Part shown: one piece after another, positions 47,619-56,528 of the stretch
Layout of the letters: every line of letters starts with the position of its first letter
Numbering within the stretch: position 1 is the stretch's first letter
From: Schlesneria paludicola DSM 18645
GTDB taxonomy: Bacteria > Planctomycetota > Planctomycetia > Planctomycetales > Planctomycetaceae
Assembly: GCA_945862235.1 (NCBI GenBank)
Contig: CAMAYU010000004.1
Span: 16,084 to 80,083, forward strand
Reading direction: 5' to 3'
Length of the DNA: 64,000 nt
Notes under the pieces: generated by a model
Seen by the model: the letters and a program-made list of their open reading frames with translations, nothing else
Database searches by the model: none
Told to the model about the DNA's origin: nothing
Translations under genes and position numbers: made by a program

Positions 47619-48425
47619 TCATCGCGTGCGGCGGGCAACACCCCAGTACGTCTTCGCATCGACTGTGACCAGCTCATTGAATGCTCGCACGATCACTTCG
47701 CGACCGTAGTCCAAGCCTTCAAATAATCCGGCATCGTCGCCATCTGTCGGGCCTTTCGCCTGCAAGGTCATCCACACCTGACCGAGTCCATCCGCGTGGC
47801 CACTCGCCTGGCCCGCCTCAAGGTCGTGCCGAAACTTGACCGTCAGCGAACCGCGTTCGGCATCGAGCGGCACTTCCCAGCGGGCCTTGTAGCCCTCGCA
47901 CCCGATCCCGAGTGACTTCAGCGGGACCGGTTGCCAGAGGCGGAAGAACGACCAATCGCCGGGTGCCATCCAGACTGTCCCCTGCGGAATGCGATTGACG
48001 TAGCGCACGGACCAACGGCGCGGCACGATCTCTTTGTGAGCGTGATGCGCCACATCGCGCACCGCATCGAGAGCCGCGACAAAGCCGTCTCGAATCGTCT
48101 CGTAGCGCGGATAGTGTTCGCCCTGATGGCCGAGCCACCCGAAGGCGAATCCGCGCGTCGTCAGTCGCACGGCACGATCGCCCATCACATTGTCGATCTG
48201 TTGATCGTCCGACTTGGCATCATCGCCGAGAGTCTGCCACGAGCCAGACCATTCGGGGCCGAGCCGTTCGCGCAGATGAGTGGCATCAACTTCAAACCGG
48301 TCTCGACCTTCAACAAACTCGACCGCGAGCCAACTCTCGACGAGCGGCGGATGAGCGTACTCGGGTGGCGTTACCTCAGAACCAGCAACACGGAACCCGG
48401 TTCGTACAGGCAGAGTGGTCGGCAT
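47619..48425 (-). CDS. TIGR04255 family-like protein, function unknown
   Basis: 268 residues, soluble, mixed alpha/beta. The pattern PPLVESWLAVEF near the N-terminus, RRWSVRYVNRIP in the middle and the C-terminal VIVRAFNELVTVDAKTYWG resemble the TIGR04255 group, often found in defence or mobile contexts. The assignment is by eye. The ATG at 48425 has GAGG about 7 nt upstream. A further 50 in-frame codons upstream look non-coding. It stands alone between two terminator/palindrome regions, with no partner gene. Confidence 0.65.
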   Translation of the reverse strand: MPTTLPVRTGFRVAGSEVTPPEYAHPPLVESWLAVEFVEGRDRFEVDATHLRERLGPEWSGSWQTLGDDAKSDDQQIDNVMGDRAVRLTTRGFAFGWLGHQGEHYPRYETIRDGFVAALDAVRDVAHHAHKEIVPRRWSVRYVNRIPQGTVWMAPGDWSFFRLWQPVPLKSLGIGCEGYKARWEVPLDAERGSLTVKFRHDLEAGQASGHADGLGQVWMTLQAKGPTDGDDAGLFEGLDYGREVIVRAFNELVTVDAKTYWGVARRTR

Positions 48426-48681
48426 GGAAGTCCTCAGAAAAAGAAGCAGGTCAAACCGAGACCGAGCGGGTCGCAGTCTACTGGTCGCATCCTGCTGCCG
48501 CCAGAACCTGCAATCGCGCAACAGCCCACTCACACACAACCCGCTCCGGTCAGTCAAACCGCGCGGAATGGACAACCCGCGACAACTCTGCGGGGACGTG
48601 GCGTTCCCTCAACAGGCTCCACAGTGAAACTGCCGGTGCCTGTGTGAGAACAGGAGGGGATCGTTGACGGCCGAAGGAAGA

Positions 48682-48876
48682 GGCGTGACCACAGATTGCA
48701 CCGAGGGGCACAGATAACCAGATCAGACAAAGTGTGAGCGAGGGAGCATCTTGGCTTCTTGCCCCTCGCCCAAGACGGAAGGAGAGAGTGGGATCAGGAG
48801 CTACCGTACTCCCATTTCGACTTAGCACCCTCTTCGACTTATCTGTGCCCCTCAGTGCAATCTGTGGTCACACGCC
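48682..48876. repeat. Inverted repeat flanking a 124-bp spacer
   Basis: Arms 48682-48716 (GGCGTGACCACAGATTGCAC...) and 48841-48876 pair with few mismatches. The spacer contains GCGAGGGAGC and CCCTCGCC-type fragments of other elements. No gene is visible in 48426-48889. The next gene's stop lies 14 bp downstream. Confidence 0.8.
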
Positions 48877-48889
48877 TTCCCTGTTCAAT

Positions 48890-51800
48890 TCAATCCACGA
48901 ACACGAACTCATTCGTCAACAACAGTGCTTGCGCGAACTGTTGCCACGCGATGGGTGACGGCTGCGAACCGAGGAACTCCGTCGCGAGTCGCTCTTCCTG
49001 CGCGTTCGGTTCGCGTGAGAACAGGATGCGTATCAGATGCTTCACTCGCGACGACGTGTTCGGCTCGCGAGTCACGTCGTCGCGTTGAACGATCCCTTGC
49101 GAGACTGTCGCCACCAGCGGGCCGTTCATCAGGAAGAGGGCTTGCGGCGAGACGGTCGTCGTGTCGCGCGAGGCACTCGTCGCGGCAAGGCTCGGGAAAT
49201 CGAACACGCTCAGCAGGCTCGGTGGATCGAGCCGATCGAGATGCGCGTAGAGCGTGCGTCGCGGATGAAAGCCTCCGTCCAACATCGGTCGCGATGGCCC
49301 GCCGACTCGATCATCAAGCTGTCCGGTGACGAACAGCAGCGCGTCGCGCGTCGCCTCAAAATCGAGACGGCTCCGATTCGCATGACTCAACAACCGGTTC
49401 TCGGGATCGGCGTCGCTGCTCTGCGGCGCTTGACTCGACTGCTGGTAAACGCGGCTCGCCAGCATGAGCCGATGAAGACGCTTAAGCGACCAATCTTGAC
49501 TAGCCCGACGCGCCAGCGAGGGCTGCCCGCTCAGCTGAGGTAAGCCCTCGCTCGCGCGTCGGGCTAGTACCTGACGATCACCGGCAAACTCCCCGCTCAA
49601 CCAATCGAGCAACTCGGGATGCGTCGGCGGGTCGCTTCTCATGCCGAAGTCTCCTGGCGTGCGGACGAGGCCCGCTCCGAAGTGGTGTTGCCAGACGCGA
49701 TTGACCATGACGCGCGCCGTCAGTGGGTTTGAAGGATCGACGATCGCACGAGCCAACTCCAACCGACCGCTTCCGTGGACGAACGGCTTTCGTTCGCGCG
49801 GTGTAATTGCCGACAAGAACTGGCGCGGCACGGTGTCTCCCAACCGGTGCGGGTTGCCGCGCACGAAGACGCGCGGATCGAAGGTCTCACCGTCGTTGAG
49901 CACCATCGCACGCGGCGGCGATCCGGGACCGCCAATCAGCCACTGCTCGACCTCTTTCAAAACTTTCTGGTACTCACCCTGCGACGCGCGATCGGGCAAC
50001 AACGACAGAAATCCCCAGCCAAAAATGAGCGGCACGTTGGCGGGAGCCGCCTCGCCGTACAACTCGATCCGCAGCTCTTCCTCATCTGGGTCGTCGAAGC
50101 TGATCGGCGCAGGCCGCTTGAGAATCACCGCCTCGCGCAACGCCGACTGCCACTTGAGATGAACCGACTTCATCAACTGGCCGTACCTCGCCGCGACCTC
50201 GTTCAACGACGCGGGCGGTTGCTCACCACGCACAATCTTCACGACGAGCGGATTGGCTCTTGGTCGTGCTTGGTCTTTTCCTGTCCCCTCGCCCCGGCTC
50301 TGCGGGGAGAGGGCTAGGGTGAGGGGTTCTTTAAATCGCTCTTCAGGCATCGCTGCCAACGCGAACCACAGCCCCCACACGGGATGACGCGCGAACAAAT
50401 CCTGCTGTTCCTCAACCCTCAACCCTCGCCCCTCAACCTTCCCCAGATACGCCTGCCAACGGACGATCATCGCCGGGTTGAGGTCGCCGGGATCGGCGAT
50501 CAGCATGAAGTCGTCGGTCGCCGGTTTCTCATTCGCGGCCTTCGCGGCGAGCAAGTATTCCCCAACGCGCGTCCGTGCTCCTTCGACCAACGCAGCGTGC
50601 TTTTGCTGCACGAAGTCGTCGAGCTTCTGTTGTCTCAGCGACAGCTCGGCGGTGAAGCGGCGATAGTCGGGCGTGTCACTCGGGGGCGCGAACAACGGCA
50701 GCACGAGTGGCTCGGTCGTGCTGCGGAAGACACCGTACAGCGAGTAATAGTCGGCGGTCGGGATCGGGTCGTACTTGTGATCGTGACAGCGAGCACAGGT
50801 GACGGTGAGTCCCATCAACCCGCGCGTCACCACGTCAATCCGGTCATCCACGATGTCGTGAACGTTCCCCATGAAGTGCGAGCCAACCGTGAGAAACCCC
50901 AGCGCCGGAAGCTGCTCCTCTCTCTCCCCTCGCCCCGGCTCGGGCACCGCCGCTTCGGTGGTCGGGAGAGGGGCCGGAGGTGAGGGATTCTTCGAGCGGT
51001 CTGTCCGCTCATCAAGCGTCTCTCCCTCCAACAAATCTGCCGCCAATTGCTCGACCACGAACTGGTCGTACGGCTTGTCTTCATTCAGCGAGCGGACCAC
51101 GTAATCGCGGTAGGTGTAGGCCCACGGATACGTCCGCTCCTCGAAGAAGACGTAGCCCTTCGTGTCGGCATAACGGGCCACGTCGAGCCAGTGCCGTCCC
51201 CAACGCTCACCGTACTTGGGCGATGCCAACAACCGATCGACGAGTCGCTCGAACGCATCCGGCGCGGGATCGGCCTCGAACTCCGCGACCTCATCCGGAG
51301 TCGGTGGCAGCCCGATGAGATCGAACGTCGCGCGACGAATTAGCGTGCGCCGGTCGGCTCGCGGCGCGGACGTCAGCGCACTCTGCTGACCGAGCGTGGG
51401 ACGTGAGTCCCCCGGTTCTTTCCGACTCGCACCAGCCGCATTCGCCCGCGCGGAACCGGGGGACTCACGTCCCACGCTCAGAGGGAGCAGTCGTTCCAAC
51501 ACGAACCGATCAACCGGCGACTGCGACCACGAGTCGTCAGCAATCGCGGGGATACTCGGCGTCGTCACCGGCTGAAAGGCCCAATGAGTTCGCCACGCTT
51601 GAGCCTGAGCGGAACCAGCCACCTCGCGCGGCCAAGGCAAGCCGAGTTCGATCCACTTCGTTAGCGCGGCGATCTGTTCTGCCGACAGCCGCCCGTTGGG
51701 AGGCATCTGATAATCACCATCACGTCGCACGGCGTGAATGAGCAAACTCGCCGAAGCTTCGCGCGGCGTGACGACTTCTCCCCGATCGCCCCCCTTCAGC

Positions 51801-52096
51801 ATGGCCTCGCGCGAATCGAGCCGCAGCCCCGACTCAGACTTCTTCTCGGAGTGACAGTTCCAACACTGCGCGGCGAGAACCGGGCGGACCTGCTTCTCGA
51901 AGAAGTCGAGTTGCTCGCGCGTGAACTCCGGCTCAGCGGCAAGGGAGGAAGAGATTGCAAAATGACAATTGAGAATTGCTAATTGCAAAATGGAAGCAAG
52001 GAGAGACCGACACCACCCGGTACGCAATGGTCTCCCTCTGCTCAATTTGCAATTGGCAATGACCAATTTGCAATGATCAATTCCTCGCCTTCCCAT
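48890..52096 (-). CDS. PSCyt1-DUF1549-DUF1553 (PSD1) cytochrome protein with in-frame repeats
   Basis: 1068 residues, exported. The signal peptide (LLASILQLAILNCHFAISSS, then LAA) is followed by a PSCyt1 mono-heme domain with CWNCH (about 70-150, KKSESGLRLDSREAMLKGGDRG). Then comes DUF1549 (PVDRFVLERLL; FDLIGLPPTPDEV; YGERWGRHWLDVARYADTKGY), and at the C-terminus DUF1553 (NPLTARVMVNRVWQHHFGAGLVRTPGDFG). These proteins are typical of Planctomycetota and are thought to act in polysaccharide breakdown. The usual DUF1501 partner is absent. GAGGAGG lies about 8 nt before the ATG. Four palindromic or GC-rich elements interrupt it in frame (residues about 206-234, 369-394, 590-604, 843-866). Confidence 0.93.
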   Translation of the reverse strand: MGRRGIDHCKLVIANCKLSRGRPLRTGWCRSLLASILQLAILNCHFAISSSLAAEPEFTREQLDFFEKQVRPVLAAQCWNCHSEKKSESGLRLDSREAMLKGGDRGEVVTPREASASLLIHAVRRDGDYQMPPNGRLSAEQIAALTKWIELGLPWPREVAGSAQAQAWRTHWAFQPVTTPSIPAIADDSWSQSPVDRFVLERLLPLSVGRESPGSARANAAGASRKEPGDSRPTLGQQSALTSAPRADRRTLIRRATFDLIGLPPTPDEVAEFEADPAPDAFERLVDRLLASPKYGERWGRHWLDVARYADTKGYVFFEERTYPWAYTYRDYVVRSLNEDKPYDQFVVEQLAADLLEGETLDERTDRSKNPSPPAPLPTTEAAVPEPGRGEREEQLPALGFLTVGSHFMGNVHDIVDDRIDVVTRGLMGLTVTCARCHDHKYDPIPTADYYSLYGVFRSTTEPLVLPLFAPPSDTPDYRRFTAELSLRQQKLDDFVQQKHAALVEGARTRVGEYLLAAKAANEKPATDDFMLIADPGDLNPAMIVRWQAYLGKVEGRGLRVEEQQDLFARHPVWGLWFALAAMPEERFKEPLTLALSPQSRGEGTGKDQARPRANPLVVKIVRGEQPPASLNEVAARYGQLMKSVHLKWQSALREAVILKRPAPISFDDPDEEELRIELYGEAAPANVPLIFGWGFLSLLPDRASQGEYQKVLKEVEQWLIGGPGSPPRAMVLNDGETFDPRVFVRGNPHRLGDTVPRQFLSAITPRERKPFVHGSGRLELARAIVDPSNPLTARVMVNRVWQHHFGAGLVRTPGDFGMRSDPPTHPELLDWLSGEFAGDRQVLARRASEGLPQLSGQPSLARRASQDWSLKRLHRLMLASRVYQQSSQAPQSSDADPENRLLSHANRSRLDFEATRDALLFVTGQLDDRVGGPSRPMLDGGFHPRRTLYAHLDRLDPPSLLSVFDFPSLAATSASRDTTTVSPQALFLMNGPLVATVSQGIVQRDDVTREPNTSSRVKHLIRILFSREPNAQEERLATEFLGSQPSPIAWQQFAQALLLTNEFVFVD
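49499..49568. repeat. In-frame palindrome in PSD1 gene (C-terminal region)
   Basis: Arms 49499-49524 (ACTAGCCCGACGCGCCAGCG...) and 49543-49568 match at 25 of 26, loop 18 nt. Translated as RRASEGLPQLSGQPSLARRAS, a non-conserved loop inside DUF1553. Confidence 0.9.
50283..50326. repeat. In-frame 44-bp GC-rich repeat in PSD1 gene
   Basis: Copy of the dispersed GTCCCCTCGCC...GGGTGAGGGG element, read as PLTLALSPQSRGEGTG, at about residues 590-604. Confidence 0.9.
50915..50990. repeat. In-frame diverged GC-rich repeat in PSD1 gene
   Basis: A longer variant starting TCTCTCCCCTCGCCCCGGCT and ending GGAGGTGAGGGATTC, with the inner hairpin ACCGCCGCTTCGGTGGT. Read as a Pro/Glu-rich segment at about residues 369-394. 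Confidence 0.8.
51393..51478. repeat. In-frame perfect 26-bp palindrome in PSD1 gene
   Basis: AGCGTGGGACGTGAGTCCCC... (51393-51418) is exactly complementary to 51453-51478, loop 34 nt. Read as a Gly/Ser/Ala-rich segment (about residues 206-234) between the heme domain and DUF1549. Confidence 0.92.
51956..52082. repeat. AT-rich inverted repeat forming the PSD1 signal peptide
   Basis: Arms around 51956-51993 (ATTGCAAAATGACAATTGAG...) and 52042-52082 pair imperfectly and are much more AT-rich than the surroundings. On the coding strand they give HCKLVIANCKL near the start and LQLAILNCHFAI in the hydrophobic core of the signal peptide. Confidence 0.75.
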
Positions 52097-52116
52097 TCGT
52101 CACGCCTCCTCAGCGT

Positions 52117-54027
52117 TCACTCTTCCGGCTTCTCGTCGCGATAGATGCCGCTCCCGACGATCAACTTGCGGATCGAGGCCAGCCGGTCGATGTCGTCGTC
52201 ATCCACGATCTGCCCGTCGTTTCGATTCACATGCTTGGCAAAGGTCGCCAGGCCGCGTCCTCGCAGGAACAAGAGCACTCCTCCCGCGTATACGAAATGC
52301 CCTGCGAGCATCACAAAGTGCAGTGCGCCATCCTGCCCCGAATACGAATGATGCACCAGCGACGGGAACGACACTACAAAGGCGGGGCTGAGCCAGCGCA
52401 ATGAAACGATGAAATCCGCGGTCCCTCCCCACCGTCGAGCGACAGGTGGCCATTGCGGACTCCAACTCGCGGGGGTCAACAACTCCGAAACCAGGATCGG
52501 CAACACGCACCACGCGACAATCAGCCCTAACGTGACGAGTGTCGCCTGCGTCTGCGACCGCCGCCGCATTCCTTGATGGAAGCCGATCCAAGCAATCAGC
52601 GGCGGGTAGATCGCCACGGCGAGTAAGGCCGAGACGACACCGAACATCATCTCGCCCGGAGAACGACCGTTGATCTGCCACCACGCGCGGAAGACGTAGA
52701 CCGTCGCGAAGGGGATCCACAGCATCCGGATCATCCGCCAGATACCGGCGAACTTCTCACGGACGATCGCCTCGCTCGACATCTGCGTCGTGAGCAGCAC
52801 GTCGAGCGTTTGACGAGACCGCTCCAGCCCGATCAAGGCCGTCGATTGCACCGTTAGCACGAGTGCGGCGATGACCCACAACAAGCACGCGATCGCAGTG
52901 ATGCCGCCTCCGTGATCGTCGCGCGAGTAATCGGGCAGCAGCATCCCAAACGCCACCGGCACCTCAATCGCCAACAGCATCCGAATCAGATACCGCGTCG
53001 TCCCGAGCGACCGCTTCTTCGTCTCGCGCCAGCGAATCGGCTCGTAATCGGGCAGCGTGACCGATTCGTGAATCAGCACGATCCCCTTCGTCCATCGGTT
53101 CTGGTTCGCCCTCATGAAGAACGCATCGAGCGACTTGAAGAGCCTCATGATGTAGTTCGACGGCTGCACAAAGGCCCGCCGCCACAACACGACTCGCGCC
53201 GCGAACAGGCACGTCAGCGAGAAACAAATGATCGGCAGGCTTCGCACAACGGTCATCCGGAACGGCTGCCACTGTGAAGCGGGGTGCATCGCCAGCCACG
53301 GGCCGAACAACAGAAAAACCGCTTCTTGCGGACCGCCGCCGTACCGAGGCTGATTTACCAGAATGCCGAGCGCCTCGAAGTACAGAGTGAACCCACTCAC
53401 CAATCCCAAGACATCGCGTTGTCCACCTTGCGTGAGAATCGGCGGGCCGAGGATCACCGCCGCACCGAACAAGTACGTCGCCAGAAACGCCGCCGATGTC
53501 GTGCGACACCACGCCGAACAGAGGATCGAAAACGCGCCGACCTGCACCGTTGTGACCAACAGCGCCCATGCGAGGTTGATGACCTCAACGACTTCCACGC
53601 CACCGAGGCTATAAGCGACCGCCAGCAGCGGCATCGAGAGCAACAGGAACGACCACATCGGCACGAGGCGACCGAGCAGCTTCTCAAACACAATCGTCCA
53701 CGGCCCAAGCTTCGTCAGCAGCAACAACGCCAGCGTGTCGCGTTCCTTTTCACTCGTCAGCACGCCGCAGGTCATCGCGGGCAGAAACAGATACAGCCCG
53801 GCGAACTGCAACCCGGCGATCGCTTCAAACAACTCACGCCCGCGACCAAGAATCGCGAACGAGTTGCTGTTCCAACTCCCCAACTGGTTCCAAAACGTCC
53901 ACAACGTGAACCCATACAACGCCACCGCATAGACGACACGAATCACGTAAGTCCGCCGCCGAGCCGATTGCTCAGTCAGCTCCTTCGCAAGCAGCGGCAG
54001 GCCGATGTTGAAGCGGGGAGCATTCAC
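52117..54027 (-). CDS. ABC-2 type permease, about 12 helices
   Basis: 636 residues. The N-terminus (LLAKELTEQSARRRTYVIRV) leads into helices of the first membrane block, with TSEKERDTLALLLLTKLGPWTIVFEKLLGR as the conserved ABC-2 cytoplasmic loop. A second block follows after residue 300, with a related loop (GLERSRQTLDVLLTTQMSSEAIVREKFAG). So it is a tandem duplication of the ABC-2 unit. GTG start overlapping the ATPase stop (GTGA). The PSD1 gene starts 20 bp downstream, probably in the same transcript. Substrate unknown. Confidence 0.88.
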   Translation of the reverse strand: MNAPRFNIGLPLLAKELTEQSARRRTYVIRVVYAVALYGFTLWTFWNQLGSWNSNSFAILGRGRELFEAIAGLQFAGLYLFLPAMTCGVLTSEKERDTLALLLLTKLGPWTIVFEKLLGRLVPMWSFLLLSMPLLAVAYSLGGVEVVEVINLAWALLVTTVQVGAFSILCSAWCRTTSAAFLATYLFGAAVILGPPILTQGGQRDVLGLVSGFTLYFEALGILVNQPRYGGGPQEAVFLLFGPWLAMHPASQWQPFRMTVVRSLPIICFSLTCLFAARVVLWRRAFVQPSNYIMRLFKSLDAFFMRANQNRWTKGIVLIHESVTLPDYEPIRWRETKKRSLGTTRYLIRMLLAIEVPVAFGMLLPDYSRDDHGGGITAIACLLWVIAALVLTVQSTALIGLERSRQTLDVLLTTQMSSEAIVREKFAGIWRMIRMLWIPFATVYVFRAWWQINGRSPGEMMFGVVSALLAVAIYPPLIAWIGFHQGMRRRSQTQATLVTLGLIVAWCVLPILVSELLTPASWSPQWPPVARRWGGTADFIVSLRWLSPAFVVSFPSLVHHSYSGQDGALHFVMLAGHFVYAGGVLLFLRGRGLATFAKHVNRNDGQIVDDDDIDRLASIRKLIVGSGIYRDEKPEE

Positions 54028-54956
54028 GCCGTCTGCCCTTCAGTCAACTTCATGAACGCCGTTTCCATGTCCATCACTTCGGGTTGAAACATGCGGATGC
54101 GGGCACCTTGGGCGTGGATGAAGTCGTGCAGGTCTTCGACATCAAGCTGTCCTTCTTCGATGCGGATCGAGAGCCGGTCCACTTGGTCATCGACTTGCGT
54201 GACACCCGCCAACGCGCGGAGGCTGGCGATCAACGTGGGGGTCTGCTGTGCGACTTGAACGTGGACGATCTTGAGGACGCCGAGCCGTTGATAGATTTCG
54301 GCGACCGATCCCTCGGCGACCATCCGGCCCGTCTCGATGATGCCGATCCGAGTACAGAGTTGCGCCAACTCGTGCAGGATGTGACTCGAAATGAGGATCG
54401 TCTTCCCCATCTCCTTCAACGCCTTGAGTAGCTCGCGCATCTCGATCCGCGCACGGGGATCAAGGCCCGACGCCGGTTCGTCCAGCAGCAGCACGGCCGG
54501 ATCGTGGAGTAGGACCCGCGCCAACGACAGCCGCTGCTTCATCCCGCGCGAGAGCGAATCAACCTGCGAGTCGATCTTGTGCGTGAGGTCCGTCAGTTGA
54601 AGGACATCATCGACGACCGCCTTCCGCCGCGACACGGGCAACCGATACGCGGCGGCGAAAAAATGGAGGTACTCGCGCGCGGTGAGGTCTTCGTACACAC
54701 CGAAGAAATCTGGGACGTAGCCAATCCTCTCACGGACCAAGTGCGGCTTCGTCTTGATGTCGAGGTCCATAATCTTCGCACGGCCTTCGTAGGCCGGTTG
54801 CAACGTGGCGAGGACTCGAATCGTCGAGGACTTCCCCGCCCCGTTCGGCCCGATGAAGCCGAAGACCTCGCCCGGCGGAATCTGGAGCGTGATCCCCTTC
54901 ACCGCTTCGAGCTTGCCATATTTCACCCGCAGGTCATGCACATCCACCGCCAGCAT
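54024..54956 (-). CDS. ABC transporter ATP-binding protein
   Basis: 310 residues. Walker A GPNGAGKSS, Q-loop region RIGYVPDFFGVYEDLTARE, signature LSRGMKQRLSLARVLLHDP, Walker B AVLLLDEPASGLD, switch histidine in LISSHILHELAQL. The C-terminal domain (about 80 residues) has an ACT-like beta pattern. ATG at 54956 with a GGGGG motif close upstream. A TTG at 54968 is in frame. Coupled to the permease by a 4-bp overlap. Confidence 0.94.
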   Translation of the reverse strand: MLAVDVHDLRVKYGKLEAVKGITLQIPPGEVFGFIGPNGAGKSSTIRVLATLQPAYEGRAKIMDLDIKTKPHLVRERIGYVPDFFGVYEDLTAREYLHFFAAAYRLPVSRRKAVVDDVLQLTDLTHKIDSQVDSLSRGMKQRLSLARVLLHDPAVLLLDEPASGLDPRARIEMRELLKALKEMGKTILISSHILHELAQLCTRIGIIETGRMVAEGSVAEIYQRLGVLKIVHVQVAQQTPTLIASLRALAGVTQVDDQVDRLSIRIEEGQLDVEDLHDFIHAQGARIRMFQPEVMDMETAFMKLTEGQTA

Positions 54957-55174
54957 GGCATCCCCCAAGTTGAGAATACGGGTTGAGAATACGGATCGCT
55001 TCGTTTCACCGCGTGGCCAACGCCCCGCGCGACTCGTACGTGCCTACCGCTGAGTAAACCGATCAAGCACTTCTCACATCTCACCACGGTTTTCCCAGCG
55101 CGGCTGCACTCGATCCAGCAGCAACCCAAACTCCGGTCAGGTTCGAGGTGCCCTTGATCGACCAGCACTTCGTC

Positions 55175-55258
55175 TTCCCCGTGTCTTCCCGTGTTCCCCG
55201 TGGTTGCTTCTGTGTGCAGCCAGAGGCAACCACGGGGAACACGGGAGGACACGGGGAA
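55175..55258. repeat. Palindromic element with 33-bp arms
   Basis: Arms 55175-55207 (TTCCCCGTGTCTTCCCGTGT...) and 55226-55258 match at 32 of 33, loop 18 nt. In the gap between the ABC ATPase and the aldolase. A partial copy of the CCCCGCGCG element lies near 55010-55031. Confidence 0.88.
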
Positions 55259-55337
55259 AACCGGCAGAATGCGTTCGGAAGGCTCGACGTACTCGATTCG
55301 TCGCGCCGCGCGAAGAAACGAGGACGTGATCTGCCGA

Positions 55338-56132
55338 TCAGTACCGCGCCAGATCGCCGCTCTGCGTGAGGTTCATTCCCGAGACCATCTTCTGCGCTTC
55401 AACGACCATGAACCGCAGTTCGCTGCCGAGTGCCATGAACTGCCAGCCTTCGGCGATGCGTTGCTGGCATTGCTCGACCGTCTGCACATGGATGCCGACC
55501 GGCGTGCCGCACTTCTTGCCAATGGCGAGAATCCGTTGGCACATTGCTTCGTGTTCGGCGGGCGTCGGGTCTTTCCCATCGGGACCGCGCATCTGAGCAT
55601 TGAGATCGTTCGGGCCGACAAAGATCGCATCGACACCGGGCAGGCTGTAGATCGCCTCGGCATTCTCGACACCTTCGGGTGACTCGGTCTGAAGCACGAC
55701 GAGGATTTCGTCGTTCGCGTACTTGAAGTAGTCACCCGCCGTCGCGTCGAAGTTCAGCGCGTGCATCCCGCCCCCGACCGACCGATTGCCAGTCGGCGGA
55801 TACTTCGCCGCTGCGATCGCAATCTTCGCCTCTTCGACCGTGTTAACCATCGGCACCACGATGCCATGCGCTCCAGCATCCAGCACACGCTTGATGTAGT
55901 CATGGTCACCGCGAGGAACTCGAGCCAACACCGTACAGCCAGCATCGGCCACAGCCCCGAACAACTGCCCCGCGCTGTCCCAGCCAATCGGCGAATGTTC
56001 CAGATCGACCGTGAGCCAGTTGAAGCCAACGCGCGCCATCAATCGCGCGGCGAAGACATTGCCCAGGGACAACCACGTCCCAACTTGAGGTTGTCCGGCC
56101 TTCAAAGCCGCTTTGACAGGATTGCGTCGCAT
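55338..56132 (-). CDS. HpcH/HpaI family aldolase
   Basis: 264-residue class II (metal-dependent) aldolase that cleaves or joins pyruvate-type keto-acids, such as 2-keto-3-deoxyglucarate or 4-hydroxy-2-oxoheptanedioate. Family motifs are [51 protein letters not shown] and the metal-binding [13 protein letters not shown] ... [14 protein letters not shown] lies just before the ATG. The substrate cannot be read from sequence. It is isolated by palindromic elements on both sides. Confidence 0.92.
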   Translation of the reverse strand: MRRNPVKAALKAGQPQVGTWLSLGNVFAARLMARVGFNWLTVDLEHSPIGWDSAGQLFGAVADAGCTVLARVPRGDHDYIKRVLDAGAHGIVVPMVNTVEEAKIAIAAAKYPPTGNRSVGGGMHALNFDATAGDYFKYANDEILVVLQTESPEGVENAEAIYSLPGVDAIFVGPNDLNAQMRGPDGKDPTPAEHEAMCQRILAIGKKCGTPVGIHVQTVEQCQQRIAEGWQFMALGSELRFMVVEAQKMVSGMNLTQSGDLARY

Positions 56133-56269
56133 GAGTCTCTCTAATCAGAGGAGGAAGCGGAAACAGGAAGTGACATCGGCGACGAGAGTGTCACTTCGCT
56201 GTCCGCGCGACGCAAGCGAGAGAGCCGCCTCGCGCCAATCCGCGGGGCACAGCGTTGTCCTCGGTCTTT

Positions 56270-56499
56270 CTGAGCGGGGTGGCGTCAGCCCCCTGGCTCT
56301 TATATTGAGCGGCACGGCGCTAGCCGCCGGTAAATGGAGTTGTGTTTCCAAGCAAAGAACCAGCGGCTAGCGCCGTGCCGCTCACGGAGTGAATGACAGC
56401 GTGAGCGAGGGAAACAAGAGAAAGCTCTCTTGTAATAGCCCTCGTTTACACTTCGGGTTAGTGAAGAAAGAGCCAGAGGGCTGACGCCACCCCGCTCAG
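56270..56499. repeat. Nested palindromic elements
   Basis: Outer arms 56270-56301 (CTGAGCGGGGTGGCGTCAGC...) and 56468-56499 match at about 31 of 32. Inside them lies a second palindrome, arms 56307-56331 and 56359-56383 (GAGCGGCACGGCGCTAGCCG..., one mismatch), loop holding TGGAGTTGTGTTTCCAAGCA. The inner unit is the same sequence as 61550-61626, with the loop in the opposite sense. Confidence 0.9.
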
Positions 56500-56528
56500 A
56501 AAATCAGAAGAGGGCAGATGCCCAAGAA

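Noticed and set aside
47619..48425. TIGR04255-like gene as part of a defence island
   Set aside because: The family sometimes occurs in such islands, but neighbours here are housekeeping or envelope genes with no defence genes or integrase.
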